Origin: Raineya sp. | Lineage (GTDB): Bacteria; Bacteroidota; Bacteroidia; Cytophagales; Thermonemataceae | Direction of reading: 5' to 3' | Assembly: GCA_025454915.1 (NCBI GenBank) | Contig: JALONN010000009.1 | Span: forward strand, 62,001-126,000 | Length of the DNA stretch: 64,000 nucleotides | In this document: positions 35,201 through 44,337 of the stretch, in pieces | Layout: each line of letters opens with the position of its first letter | Numbering within the stretch: position 1 is the first letter of the stretch | Position numbers and translations under genes: made by a program | Notes under the pieces: model-generated | Told to the model about the DNA's origin: nothing | The model's input: the letters and a program-made list of their open reading frames with translations, nothing else | Databases searched by the model: none

Positions 35201-35786
35201 AAATGAAAGAAATAATTTTATTTTGGCTCAAAAAGATGATTTAGTAAAAGCTAAAAACTCTCTTTTAGAAACCATCAACGAAATTGACACCGTAGCCAAA
35301 GAGAACTTCCTGACTACATTTGCAGCCATCAGACAACACTTTCAGACAGTTTTCAGGTCTTTGTTTACAGAAGAAGATACCTGCGATTTGATACTTGTAA
35401 ACCCTGATAACCCACTTGAAAGCCCCATTGATATTATTGCCAAACCCAAAGGCAAACGCCCTTTGACAATCAATCAGCTTTCGGGAGGAGAAAAAACGCT
35501 GACAGCAACCTCACTCCTATTTGCCATTTATCTGATAAAACCTGCTCCTTTCTGTATTTTTGATGAAGTGGATGCTCCATTAGATGATGCAAACGTAGAT
35601 AAATTCACAAAAATTATTCGTAGATTTTCAGAGCAATCGCAGTTTATCATTGTTACCCACAATAAACGAACCATGGCAGCTACAGATATTATGTATGGTG
35701 TAACCATGTTCCCTGAAGATCCCGGTGTTTCCAAGCTCGTACCCGTAGATTTACGCAATCTGCAAGAAGAGTTTGCAAGTAATTAG
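32229..35786 (+). CDS. smc: Chromosome segregation ATPase SMC
   Basis: 1185 residues, full length. Walker A (GQNGCGKSNVVDAI) lies at about residue 30; two long coiled-coil arms (about 170-500 and 660-1010) flank a hinge (about 510-650, NLEGFPDAIKFLKKSPDFDA). The ABC signature QLSGGEKTLTATSL is near 1082 and Walker B (FCIFDEVDAPLDD) near 1110. SMC dimers condense and segregate chromosomes with ScpA/ScpB, which are not in the window. Start ATG follows a probable -7 box. No truncation. Confidence 0.97.
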   Translation: MLLTKLEIKGFKSFGDKVVINFDEGVTGIVGQNGCGKSNVVDAIRWVLGEQKTKALRSDKMENIIFNGTRKRKPLHLAEVSLTFKNTKNIIATEYSEVTITRRLYRSGDSEYLLNGVTCRLKDITNLFLDTGIGSDSYAIIELKMVDEILNDKENSRRNLFEEAAGISKFKVRKKETLKKLEDADQDLARVEDLLFELDKQLKTLEKQAKRTEKYFKTKEEYKLASIEFAKKSISDKRELMLHLAGQLNQETDLKLNLQKQILEKEAFLEKEKTDLILKEKTVSSRQKAVNEFINEIRQYENEKKIKNERVKMLAEKKQSLIEQISQDKEREQEFTHQISHLQIERTSAEKLMRESWIELETIKAEYEAQQQKTLALQHENKDLIQNLNTKQQQVFSLTKSYEIKQAQILGLEQELVKSKSESTQRNEDLALYEEQLADCREELQELRDGLERLQTDENDLQSRLQDLLDENDSLKEILIAKNRSLDAKKNEYNLTRSLVENLEGFPDAIKFLKKSPDFDANTPLISDIFTCADVYKPAVEAFLDNLLGYYVLETSQQALGAIDLLFNAKKGKANFFVLENLKDSKAKTSKIIGAEALIDIIEFDKKYQNLFAYLFENVFVAEESELKNLQKKNPEAIFVAKNAKIISRNASISGGSVGAFEGKTIGRAKQLETLKTEIEALESEIQDIKEQTEAKQAEIQELKNASYKDEIRETQVLFNKKNEQFISLRTRTEQLQSLIENTGEKGEELENKLEQAKEELKNLQPEIEGIEKELKILQENNHAQAEFLAKENDLLSQKSGVFNQQNLRYHQQENRVQSIEQEIKFNESGLENLRNRLQKNNEELSRVSIEIEGLEEIAESQDDSLVDMYKQKDDMEKGLNEAEKEYYAARGNIDREEKEVRELQRKRENLDSLASEIQNKINDTKLAFASTKERLSVEFNVDLDVLMNEENLQISEKTEEELKAEVQRFKNVLDTIGAINPMAMEAYQEINERNNFILAQKDDLVKAKNSLLETINEIDTVAKENFLTTFAAIRQHFQTVFRSLFTEEDTCDLILVNPDNPLESPIDIIAKPKGKRPLTINQLSGGEKTLTATSLLFAIYLIKPAPFCIFDEVDAPLDDANVDKFTKIIRRFSEQSQFIIVTHNKRTMAATDIMYGVTMFPEDPGVSKLVPVDLRNLQEEFASN

Positions 35787-35856
35787 TTTTTCTTTTAGCC
35801 ATTCCGAACATAGTGAGGAATCTATATTTTTGATTTTTAATTAAAGTCTATTCATT

Positions 35857-36699
35857 ATGGATAAATTTCACGAAATATCACACAGAAGTAATATTATTCA
35901 TAAAAAATACACTTTTGAACATCTAGGTAAAAAAGCTGAAAAAGATGTTGTAATTTATGAAGACCATAGAACAATTCTCAATATTTTATATTGGCTGAAA
36001 CAGACAAGATATATTAATACTTCTATTGATTTAATTACATTTGATAGACATACAGATTTTTGTGATATATCCCCAGAAACTATCAAAAAGATAAGCAAAC
36101 CAAATCTCACATTTCAACAATTGTATCAAATTGTAGAGTTTGAATTGAACCCTTTGGATGATGATTGGATTAAGGCAGGAATGGAAGCCAATTTGATTAA
36201 TAATTGTTTCTTATTAAGTGCAGAGAATTTAGATGAACCTTTTTTGCAAGAATATAAAACCAAGAAATGGGGTAAAAAGAAGTATTATTATTTAGGAGAT
36301 GTATGGTATTTATTTGATTATAAACAAGTTTTAAATGACCCTCTCAATGAAGGTTGTAAAGAGTTTTGGGAAAGTTTTGGTTGGAATTTTGATTATAAAT
36401 CATCTAAATTTATAGATAATAGACATCCTTTTGTTTTAGATTTCGACCTTGATTGTTTTTCTACTGAAATAATGACAAAAAATATAGCTATCCCTGAAGA
36501 GTTATTGCAAGACTCCTTTAATAAGAATATAAACAATTACAATTTTAATAGTGTTAGACATTTTTTAAAATATTTAATTGAAGAAAGTCAAATAGTTACA
36601 ATATGTATTGAAAATAGTTATTGTGGAGGTATAAGACAAGCTCAAAGAATATTCAATGCCATTGATTATCTTTTATTTGATGGTGAACTTGGTAAGTAA
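35857..36699 (+). CDS. UPF0489-family protein
   Basis: A 280-residue cytoplasmic protein. Motifs VIYEDHRTIL, LITFDRHTDF and FVLDFDLDCFS match the UPF0489 family (human C5orf22 relatives), whose acidic/His residues suggest an arginase- or deacetylase-like metal site. The reaction is unknown. It starts 70 bp after smc on the same strand and is followed by a small hypothetical gene. Confidence 0.75.
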   Translation: MDKFHEISHRSNIIHKKYTFEHLGKKAEKDVVIYEDHRTILNILYWLKQTRYINTSIDLITFDRHTDFCDISPETIKKISKPNLTFQQLYQIVEFELNPLDDDWIKAGMEANLINNCFLLSAENLDEPFLQEYKTKKWGKKKYYYLGDVWYLFDYKQVLNDPLNEGCKEFWESFGWNFDYKSSKFIDNRHPFVLDFDLDCFSTEIMTKNIAIPEELLQDSFNKNINNYNFNSVRHFLKYLIEESQIVTICIENSYCGGIRQAQRIFNAIDYLLFDGELGK

Positions 36700-36734
36700 A
36701 TATTGTTATATTATTCAAAATTGATTCAATAGCT

Positions 36735-37136
36735 ATGCAATCTTTCTCTATTCATTCAGAAACTGATTTTTTTAATCAAAGCATTTGGAATAGCTTTTAT
36801 AAAAAGATTCATGAGTTAGATGGTTTTAAAGACATTTTACCCCCTCAAATTAGCTGGAAAGAAGAAACACTCAATCCTGAGTCTTTTATGTACTATCGTT
36901 GTGCAACAAGTTATATTTTAGCACCACAAAAATATTCCATAGATGCCTGCATTTTGTTAGAAAATGATTTATCTTACTATTCTAATCAGCTAATGCATTT
37001 GAAGGTTTGGAGCTTTAACGATTCATGGTATAAAATTGAAATTGAGTACGAAATTGAAAGTTTTTCACTAAAAGTATCGTATCAAGTTCCTCAACATCTT
37101 GAAAATACATTGCATCAAATTTTTATAAATATTTAA
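36735..37136 (+). CDS. Hypothetical protein
   Basis: 133 residues, no signal peptide or membrane segment, several Trp and aromatic residues (FNDSWYKIEIEYEIESFSLK). Probably a small beta-rich cytoplasmic protein. It lies 35 bp after the UPF0489 gene and 13 bp before the LOG gene, so it is likely in one transcript. No family is recognised. Confidence 0.5.
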   Translation: MQSFSIHSETDFFNQSIWNSFYKKIHELDGFKDILPPQISWKEETLNPESFMYYRCATSYILAPQKYSIDACILLENDLSYYSNQLMHLKVWSFNDSWYKIEIEYEIESFSLKVSYQVPQHLENTLHQIFINI

Positions 37137-37149
37137 CATTTCAAATCCC

Positions 37150-37728
37150 ATGAAAGTCTGCGTTTACTGTGCCTCCAGCAATAAAATTGACAATGCTTAT
37201 TTTGAAGCAACCGAAAAACTTGCTAAAGAACTCGTAAAACAAAATATTGAGGTGGTTTATGGCGGTGGTGGAACGGGACTCATGGGTAAACTCGCTGATG
37301 TAGTCCTTGAGAATGGTGGGAAAATCAAAGGGATTATGCCCAAATTTATGAATGAAGTAGAATGGGGACACAAACAGGTAACAGATTTTGAATATACCGA
37401 AACGATGCACGAACGAAAAGCCAAGTTTTTAGAAGGTATTGATGGAATTATTACGCTGGCAGGTGGTACAGGAACTTTAGAAGAAGTGTTGGAAGCCATT
37501 ACACTCAAAAAATTAGGCATTTTCACAAAACCTATTGTAATACTCAATACAAAAGGCTATTACGACCCTCTCAAAGCCATGCTTGAACGTTGTGTGGAAG
37601 AAAATTTTATGGGTGCTGTACACCTCAAAATGTTCAATTTTGTAAACGAACCCGAAGAAGTAATTCCAGCAATCCAAAATGCTACACCTTGGGATAAAGA
37701 CGCTATCCATTTTGCTGCTATCAAGTAA
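37150..37728 (+). CDS. LOG-family (TIGR00730) nucleotide 5'-monophosphate phosphoribohydrolase
   Basis: 192 residues. The Rossmann-like motif VYGGGGTGLMGKLAD, an Arg-containing MHERKAKFLE and AGGTGTLEEVLEAI (the GGxGTxxE signature) define the LONELY GUY/TIGR00730 family. Related enzymes release bases such as cytokinins from their nucleotide 5'-monophosphates. The substrate here is not known. Full length; 9 bp before a small membrane-protein gene. Confidence 0.88.
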   Translation: MKVCVYCASSNKIDNAYFEATEKLAKELVKQNIEVVYGGGGTGLMGKLADVVLENGGKIKGIMPKFMNEVEWGHKQVTDFEYTETMHERKAKFLEGIDGIITLAGGTGTLEEVLEAITLKKLGIFTKPIVILNTKGYYDPLKAMLERCVEENFMGAVHLKMFNFVNEPEEVIPAIQNATPWDKDAIHFAAIK

Positions 37729-37736
37729 TTTTAGTT

Positions 37737-38084
37737 ATGGGAAATGTATATTTCTATTTGGGAATTTCCTTCATCTTAATGCATGAAATGGATGCTATTC
37801 GTTGCAAAGAATGGCGTATATTCCCTGGTCTTTCTCTGTTAAATGATACACTTGGGCAGATTATCTTTATATTTGCTCATATACCTTTATTTTTTGCTAT
37901 TTTTTACTTTTTAGAAAAACCTGAATTTCAAAAAGGTTTGGATATTTTTCTAATCATTCATTGTTTTCTCCATATTCTGTTTTTAAAGCATCAGAAAAAT
38001 GAGTTTAAAGACTGGATTTCATGGTCTATTATTGTACTGGCAAGCCTTTTTGGTGGACTAGATTTATTTTCCAGATTTATATAA
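37737..38084 (+). CDS. DUF6713-like small membrane protein
   Basis: 115 residues with four membrane segments. The N-terminal half carries HEMDAIRCKEWRIFPGL, which I recall as the hallmark of DUF6713 (unknown function). The His and Glu lie near the membrane face and could bind a ligand or metal. It follows the LOG gene by 9 bp, consistent with co-transcription. Confidence 0.6.
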   Translation: MGNVYFYLGISFILMHEMDAIRCKEWRIFPGLSLLNDTLGQIIFIFAHIPLFFAIFYFLEKPEFQKGLDIFLIIHCFLHILFLKHQKNEFKDWISWSIIVLASLFGGLDLFSRFI

Positions 38085-38169
38085 TTGTATAATCATCCTC
38101 TAATATTTTTATCAGATTTAGCCAATATTTTTCAATAAAATAACGTTTGAGCTGGTGTATCTCAAAAAT

Positions 38170-39072
38170 ATGCTTAAAAATACATTTTTAGCTTGCTTAG
38201 CAATAGTCATTATTGCTTTATCTTATTCGTGTACTCCATCTGCACAGAAAATCAGAACCATCAAAAAAGAGAAGTATGAGCTCAAAATAGCTCCTAATCA
38301 AAAGGCAATTCTGATCATCTTTCCATGCTATCCATGTGATATAGAACACACAAAACATGAAGCCAAGTTTCTGGAAAACATTGAAAAAGAAGGTATTACA
38401 ACACTAATACTTAACATCAATCAAAAATTATGGCTCATACAAACCGAAAAAGAAGAATATAGCAAACTGATTCACAAGATTTTAGATAGCAACAAAGTAG
38501 AAAAGAAAAACATTTTTTTAGGAGGTTTCTCAAGTGGTGGCAATGTTGCTGTTATTCTAGCAAACGAATTTCTCAAGAATAAGGATGTCATTCAACCCAA
38601 AGGGGTTTTTGTAGTAGATTCTCCCCTTGATATGGAACAGCTCTATAAAAATGCTCAAAAAGGAATCATAGAAAAAGCTTCTGAGGATTCTTATAATGAA
38701 AGTGTATTTCTTACCAACTTTATTGAGCAAAACTTAGGAAAACCTTCTGAAAACTTAGTTAAATTTAGAGAATACTCTCCTTTTTTACTTTCAGAGAATT
38801 CTACAAGCAATATGAAATATTTAAAAAATATCAAAGTACGATTTTACACAGAACCAGCTTTAGAATGGCAGAAAAAAAATAGAAACAGGTCTTACGAAGA
38901 ACTTAATGCCTATGTACTTGAAAAAGCCTATGATTTATTGCGTAGTTTAGGTAGTCATTCTGTAGAATTTATCAAAACTGAAAATAAAGGTATTAGAGCC
39001 AATGGAACTGTTCATCCACACTCTTGGAGCATTGTGGATAAAAGCAATCTATTAGTCTGGTTAAAGGAATAA
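38170..39072 (+). CDS. Lipoprotein alpha/beta-hydrolase-like protein
   Basis: 300 residues from ATG 38170; a GTG at 38155 would add five residues. A lipobox (IALSYS-Cys) shows lipid anchoring. The core contains a nucleophile-elbow motif FLGGFSSGGNVAV with candidate Ser near residue 121, and the C-terminal His in TVHPHSWSIVD. The Asp/Glu of the triad cannot be placed with certainty. An esterase or peptidase of the cell envelope is likely; the substrate is unknown. Confidence 0.65.
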   Translation: MLKNTFLACLAIVIIALSYSCTPSAQKIRTIKKEKYELKIAPNQKAILIIFPCYPCDIEHTKHEAKFLENIEKEGITTLILNINQKLWLIQTEKEEYSKLIHKILDSNKVEKKNIFLGGFSSGGNVAVILANEFLKNKDVIQPKGVFVVDSPLDMEQLYKNAQKGIIEKASEDSYNESVFLTNFIEQNLGKPSENLVKFREYSPFLLSENSTSNMKYLKNIKVRFYTEPALEWQKKNRNRSYEELNAYVLEKAYDLLRSLGSHSVEFIKTENKGIRANGTVHPHSWSIVDKSNLLVWLKE

Positions 39073-39175
39073 TAAACTCTATTTTTCAAAGTGATTAATA
39101 ATATAAATAAAAAAAACTCTTTACCTCTATTCTTTTTTTTCTTACCTTTTTTCAAAAAAAATTGGACAAATCTTT

Positions 39176-40318
39176 ATGAACAGACAAAACAGAATTGGAG
39201 GTTACAGAGCTGGTAGCTCTTCCAACGATGCAAAAAAGAAATCTTCTAAGAAATTTAAAAATGAAGAACTCCCTCCTGTTGTAGATTTACGCAGTTATAT
39301 GACATCTGTTGAGGAACAGGTAGGCAATAGCTGTGTAGCCAATGCTTTTGCTGGTGCTTACGAATATTTAGCAAAAAGGCATCTAGGCGATTCTGGCGAT
39401 GTAAGCAGACTTTTTATTTACTACAACGCAAGAGCAGCAGAAGAAATGCAAGATGAAGACTGTGGTTCAATCATGAGTCATGCCATTGAAGGGCTTAAAC
39501 AATATGGTGCTTGTGCCGAAAATGTATGGCCTAATGACCAAGAAATGATTACAGAAGCTCCACCAGATGAAGCCTACGAACATGCAGCACGTTTCACTAT
39601 TGAAGAAGCCGAATATATTGAAACAGATTTAGACCTTTGGAGACATACTCTTGCAGAGGGTTATCCCATTGCTTTTGCTCTCAATACTTTTGAGTCTTTT
39701 GATGAAGCTACTCACAACAAAGGTAAAGTTCCCATGCCTAAAAAATCGGATAATGTACGTGAAACACATGGCTGGCATGCAATGCTTTGTGTAGGTTACT
39801 CAGATAAAGACAAAATGTTTATTGTTCGTAATTCATGGGGCGAACAATGGGGTGATCATGGTTATTGTTATATTCCTTACTCTTATGTAATTCATCAGGA
39901 TTACAATGGACATGATTCTTGGATTATCAAATCTGTAAGCGACTTAGAATTTAGCAGTGATATTTGGGTAGAAGATGAAGGCTCATACCTAGCAGAGGAA
40001 GGAGCTTTTGTACTCTACGATTTTTATATTACATGTGAAGACCCAGAAGATTTTGCAGCTCAACTGGAAAATCTATGTCTAGAATATGTAGAGTCAGAAG
40101 AAGATTTTTACTTTGATTATGAATATAATGAAGAATCTTTGGAAATTTATAATTTTGAAATTAATACTGAGGCAATAGATGACTTTATTGCAAGTTTAGG
40201 GCAATTATGTGAAGAATATGCCATTGATGGTGAGTATAATTTCACTTATGATGGAGTAGAAGAAGGCGAATATGAAGACGAGGAAGAGAGTGAAGAGGAT
40301 GAGGAAGAAGATAAGTAA
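39176..40318 (+). CDS. Papain-like (C1A) cysteine protease with acidic tail
   Basis: 380 residues. The triad is visible: Cys53 in QVGNSCVANAFAGAYEYLA, His201 in HGWHAMLCVGYSDKDK and Asn219 in VRNSWGEQWGDHGY. There is no signal peptide or propeptide and the first 30 residues are Lys/Ser-rich, so it is probably cytoplasmic or exported by another route. After the protease (about residue 260) two similar 60-residue segments follow (DFYITCEDPEDFAAQLENLC and related) and a tail of about 15 Glu/Asp. It is the only protease of its kind in the window. Confidence 0.85.
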   Translation: MNRQNRIGGYRAGSSSNDAKKKSSKKFKNEELPPVVDLRSYMTSVEEQVGNSCVANAFAGAYEYLAKRHLGDSGDVSRLFIYYNARAAEEMQDEDCGSIMSHAIEGLKQYGACAENVWPNDQEMITEAPPDEAYEHAARFTIEEAEYIETDLDLWRHTLAEGYPIAFALNTFESFDEATHNKGKVPMPKKSDNVRETHGWHAMLCVGYSDKDKMFIVRNSWGEQWGDHGYCYIPYSYVIHQDYNGHDSWIIKSVSDLEFSSDIWVEDEGSYLAEEGAFVLYDFYITCEDPEDFAAQLENLCLEYVESEEDFYFDYEYNEESLEIYNFEINTEAIDDFIASLGQLCEEYAIDGEYNFTYDGVEEGEYEDEEESEEDEEEDK

Positions 40319-40343
40319 AAGTACCTCCATATATAACTATTCG

Positions 40344-40373
40344 AAGCTGTGAATTGATTTTCACAGCTTTTTA
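40344..40373 (+). terminator. Terminator after the cysteine protease gene
   Basis: AAGCTGTGAA (40344-40353), loop TTGATT, TTCACAGCTT (40360-40369), then a T-run: a 10-bp perfect stem. Confidence 0.85.
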
Positions 40374-40413
40374 TATAATTTTTAAAACCTTCTCTCATTT
40401 TGAATAGTAACAA

Positions 40414-41547
40414 ATGATCACAATTACTGGTAAAAAATTTGATTCAAGTAATATGCCGAAGTTTGATCAACAGCAGGCATATCAATTTGTATTTTGTAAG
40501 TTTGAGCAAGTTCTACTGAATGACATAAAAAGTCCTTACTTAGAGTTCTTAGGTTGTTTTTTTGATACTGTTACCTTGCAAAATGTAGAGGTGCAAGAAA
40601 TCAATTTCTTAGCTTGCCTAGGACACGAAGAATCTCGAGCAATCAAAATAACCAACTGCACAATCAGCCGTGTACAAGCCATATATTCAAATATTTGTTT
40701 ATCTTGGAATGGTACATTAGAAAAATGGCAATATGGAGAACAAAGGTTGATTCCTGATTTTTTAGAATTATTTAATTCAGCCAATTACTATAGACCTGAT
40801 GATTTATCAAGAATAGCAGACGAAAATAGCCATGGAGTAATGATTATTTCATCTATAAGTATAATGTTAGATACTGAGTGGGATATGAGAACACGTGGCT
40901 TAGCTATTTTAAATAAATTAGGACAACATGGTTTTGACATTGCTCATTCCATAATCACTAACTTTTTAATATCCTTTTTAGATGATGAACATCCATTTGT
41001 GGTGGATCAAGTACGACTTTTTATCAGAGATCATCATATAAATGAGCAAAGGGTGGTAGAAGTGTTCAGAGATGATATTCAAAAAATTTTCTCTTCAAAA
41101 AAGGAAGATGTTCTGAAAAGTATCAAACTATTATTGAAAATAATTAGAACAAAATCTTTGGATAAAAAAACAGTAATTGATTTAATAAGTCCTATTGATA
41201 AGTTTATTAACCATGTGAATGCTTCAGATAAAGAATTAAGATTGGGATTCTATGAATTCATTGATAAAATGGATAACCCTAAATTTAATGATATCGTCGT
41301 TGCTGGACTTAACGATATAGATAATGAGATTAAGCTAGCATCATTAAATCTGGTGTATTTACTTACTCAACCTCCTTCTTTAAAAAATTATGTACATCTT
41401 TTTGAAGATAAAGAGGAAACTGTTCGAGCTGAGGCATTTACAGCTGCGATATCTAATGGCGATTTTAATACTTCTATTGTTCAAGAATATGTAAGGATTG
41501 AAAAAAGTGAGTTTGTTTTACAAGAAATCCAAAACATGTTATCATAA
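40414..41547 (+). CDS. HEAT-repeat-like hypothetical protein
   Basis: 377 residues, cytoplasmic. The first 110 residues are beta-rich with Cys-containing strands (FVFCKFEQVLLNDIK). The rest forms paired helices like HEAT repeats (DDEHPFVVDQVRLFIRDHHI, DKELRLGFYEFIDKMDNPKF, DIDNEIKLASLNLVYLLTQP), usually scaffolds for protein binding. A pentapeptide-like fold of the N-terminus is possible. No family is assigned. Confidence 0.6.
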   Translation: MITITGKKFDSSNMPKFDQQQAYQFVFCKFEQVLLNDIKSPYLEFLGCFFDTVTLQNVEVQEINFLACLGHEESRAIKITNCTISRVQAIYSNICLSWNGTLEKWQYGEQRLIPDFLELFNSANYYRPDDLSRIADENSHGVMIISSISIMLDTEWDMRTRGLAILNKLGQHGFDIAHSIITNFLISFLDDEHPFVVDQVRLFIRDHHINEQRVVEVFRDDIQKIFSSKKEDVLKSIKLLLKIIRTKSLDKKTVIDLISPIDKFINHVNASDKELRLGFYEFIDKMDNPKFNDIVVAGLNDIDNEIKLASLNLVYLLTQPPSLKNYVHLFEDKEETVRAEAFTAAISNGDFNTSIVQEYVRIEKSEFVLQEIQNMLS

Positions 41548-41935
41548 TAGTATGAGTTATAGATTAAGTTTTTGGAGGAAAAGACAAAACTATTCTTGAT
41601 TTTTTGATAATGATACATGTCAATAGCTAGATTTTTATCAAGAAAAGTATAAACAATTAGTCTAGCCTATAAAATAAATCATAAAATTTTTAGGAGAACG
41701 ATGTCTGGTGTTCAATTTGACAAAGATTCTTAGTAGTCAATTTGCTCCTGAAAATAAGCTTTCATACAGTTCTTATCACCATAAAAACACCTTGTCGATT
41801 TTAAAATGAACAATACCCGTACAAAATCTATTTATTGATTATCAACAATTTGCATTCACAACTCTCATTATAAATTAGATTTTAGATTTGCCTTAAGTAG
41901 CCTATTAAGTTTTTTCTCTTTTAACAAATACATTT
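41548..41935. other. 388-bp convergent intergenic region, no gene seen
   Basis: Very AT-rich. The longest frames are only a few codons long, no clean terminator stem was found, and no tRNA-like fold is visible. Nothing else is recognised; it may hold decayed sequence. Confidence 0.5.
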
Positions 41936-44017
41936 TCAAAAACCCATAATTTTTTTGGTATCAGCTTTTGGTAAACTTTTGATGCTATTTTTAGCCTCCA
42001 TAGATACAGGGAAATTCCAAGTATCAAAGAAATCACTTAAATCTTCTCCAACAACATTTGAATATGTTTTGAACCAAGTATCCATTTTGCTGTTATTATC
42101 TTTTGGAAGTTCCTTTTCAGACATATTGCGATACACTTTGAATACTTTTTTGAGGTTTTCCCAACCGTAATAATTGATAAGTTGCTGATACATTATCAAA
42201 GCAATAAAAGGCTCCTTTTTCCACTTTTCAAAAGATTTTCCTGATTTGGTGTATTCCTCCCACCTTTTTTTTATTTGAGCAGGAGTCAAATCTGGTTTCA
42301 TATTTTCCTGTTTGAGATTCATTACTTTCTCCAAAGCAAACATAGAAAACAGGTTACAAGTTACTTCTACAGTACCTTCAAACGTCCAAGCAGGTTCTTG
42401 ATGATTATGCCCCAACTCATGAACAAAGCCCCATTTTTCTGGATTCTTTATATCAACAATACTTGCTTGTTCGTCTATACCTGGAGCATATCCTTCACCT
42501 ACAAGTGCCATAATAGGATAACCAGAGTGCATATACCCTAATGAAATTTGTCTGTCAAATACAAGTCGCATTTTTTGTGGTTTGTCAGCCTTCCAAGAAA
42601 CAAGTTCCCTATTATTAGCTTGAACTTTATCCCAAAACTGTGCTACTTCTTGTGGATTATTGAGGTTTCTGATATACTTGCTCTCCAAAGTAAAGGCAAA
42701 GTTTTCGCCCTCAATCTCTGCCCAAGGAGCAGGAGAGTTACGTATTTTATTTTTCCAATCTTCTACAGAAGTCTGTCCCAGCTTGAAAAAAGGTGCTTCT
42801 ACTGCTCCTGAAATGCTAATATTTAGGTTTATATTTTCCTGATTTTTTTCAGGAACTTCTATGTAAATCATGCCTCCAAACGGATTAAATACCTGTGTAG
42901 TACCTTTTTGCAATAAAAAGGCTAAACTTACTTCTGGCATTCTTTTCCAGTTGCCTTTAACTTCATACAACTTATCAGTATGAGAGCCTATTCTTACCTT
43001 ATATTTTTCTGATTTTATATTATTTTGCGTAGTGAGGGTAATTATTGACCCTGCTTGTGCGTATAGTCCTGTGCAATGCCAATAAGGAACTTGTGTATTG
43101 ATTGTAATATTTTTTACAACTACTGGGGTATTGGCTGGAGCATTGCCTGGAAAATCAGAAGGTATTACAAAGGGTTTTTCTTTTTGGATTATTAAAGGCA
43201 ATGTTTGCATTAGCTTTCTTAAGGCATTTCCGAATTTTTTCTTGTCTGCTTGTACCAAACTATTACTTAATACATATTTTTTGGCTTCAGCATATAAAAA
43301 TACCCCTTCAAGCTCTACATCCGCAACAACTTTTTTAGCAAAACTTGCTTCTTGCCCCCATTCTATCCCTGCATCAGCAAGCAGAATATTGCCCTTAAAG
43401 TCGCTTTTAAGGTTTAAATTAGGGTTTAATTTTTGCCAACCCCAACCAAGTCCCGCAAATAGACCACCTTTTCCACTTTTAAGAGCTTTTTTCAAGATTT
43501 CTATTTCATTACTTTCTGTTTTTAATTTATCAGGATCTAATATAATTACATCTACGGCATTCAGTAACTCAGCAGAAAGAACAGTTTCATTATTAATCTT
43601 TTTGAGTGAAAAACCTAGTGAAGTTAAATATTCCGAAAAAACTTCTAAACCTCTTATCAGAATTACAGGTTTTTCTTTTTTGTTTGCTACCCAAAAAATA
43701 GAATTATAGATAAGTTGTTTTGTTTGGTTGTTTTTTAATCCTTCTTTTTCAAAAAAACCCTCATGTCCAAAAGCTACTATTTTCCCTTTGCCCATAGTGC
43801 TACCACCTACTACTGCCTCTCTTGCTCCTTCAGAATTTACCAAAATAGGGAAGCTATTATCCAATAAAACTAGTTCGCCCCAAACTCCTATGGCTGGAAT
43901 TTCTTGAATATTTTGTAGTAAGTAGTTACGTTCTGTTATAGGATTCAAAGATGTATTTTGTGCAAATAATTGCTGGCTATTTGTATAAAGCAGCCATAAC
44001 ATTATTAATTTTTTCAT
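41936..44017 (-). CDS. M60-family (TCAF/enhancin-like) metallopeptidase
   Basis: 693 residues with a signal peptide (KKLIMLWLLYTNSQQLFAQ). The C-terminal third carries the zinc motif HELGHNHQEPAW then EGTVEVTCN near residue 532, matching HExxH-x(n)-E of peptidase family M60 (enhancin-like, TRPM8-associated factor homologues). The N-terminal half resembles the glutamine amidotransferase-like domain of that family (VILIRGLEVFSEYLTSLGFS). Members cleave mucin-type glycoproteins, so it may attack host or environmental glycoproteins. Full length. Confidence 0.85.
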   Translation of the reverse strand: MKKLIMLWLLYTNSQQLFAQNTSLNPITERNYLLQNIQEIPAIGVWGELVLLDNSFPILVNSEGAREAVVGGSTMGKGKIVAFGHEGFFEKEGLKNNQTKQLIYNSIFWVANKKEKPVILIRGLEVFSEYLTSLGFSLKKINNETVLSAELLNAVDVIILDPDKLKTESNEIEILKKALKSGKGGLFAGLGWGWQKLNPNLNLKSDFKGNILLADAGIEWGQEASFAKKVVADVELEGVFLYAEAKKYVLSNSLVQADKKKFGNALRKLMQTLPLIIQKEKPFVIPSDFPGNAPANTPVVVKNITINTQVPYWHCTGLYAQAGSIITLTTQNNIKSEKYKVRIGSHTDKLYEVKGNWKRMPEVSLAFLLQKGTTQVFNPFGGMIYIEVPEKNQENINLNISISGAVEAPFFKLGQTSVEDWKNKIRNSPAPWAEIEGENFAFTLESKYIRNLNNPQEVAQFWDKVQANNRELVSWKADKPQKMRLVFDRQISLGYMHSGYPIMALVGEGYAPGIDEQASIVDIKNPEKWGFVHELGHNHQEPAWTFEGTVEVTCNLFSMFALEKVMNLKQENMKPDLTPAQIKKRWEEYTKSGKSFEKWKKEPFIALIMYQQLINYYGWENLKKVFKVYRNMSEKELPKDNNSKMDTWFKTYSNVVGEDLSDFFDTWNFPVSMEAKNSIKSLPKADTKKIMGF

Positions 44018-44337
44018 ATCAGAAAATGTTTGGGGGTTAGAAAATAATGTTCATTATTTGTTTATACAATTATATTTTTTGGCTCTGAAAAGTATGATAA
44101 AGCCGAAAAGGGATTTTGTAGTTTATGTGAATGTAACTAAAAATGGGTTATAAAAAACTAAAATCTATAATTTTTTATACAAAACTTGTAAAAAAATACC
44201 TCAAGAAAGATCGAAGCAGATAGATGGGCTATTAAATTTTTACTAATAAAAATATTCTTGACACAAAATAAGGCAAAAAAGAAAACACAATACAAAGACA
44301 AACCTCTGTTTATCAATGTATTGTGTTTTTTTATTAG
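44018..44337. other. 320-bp intergenic region between M60 gene and tmRNA
   Basis: No protein gene. It holds the promoter of the M60 gene at its left end and, at 44282-44329, the terminator of the tmRNA. No other structure stands out. Confidence 0.6.
44282..44329 (-). terminator. Terminator of tmRNA
   Basis: On the minus strand a 13-bp stem, AAAACACAATACA (44282-44294) with TGTATTGTGTTTT (44317-44329), is followed by a T-rich tract and lies 9 bp past the tmRNA 3' end. Confidence 0.85.
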
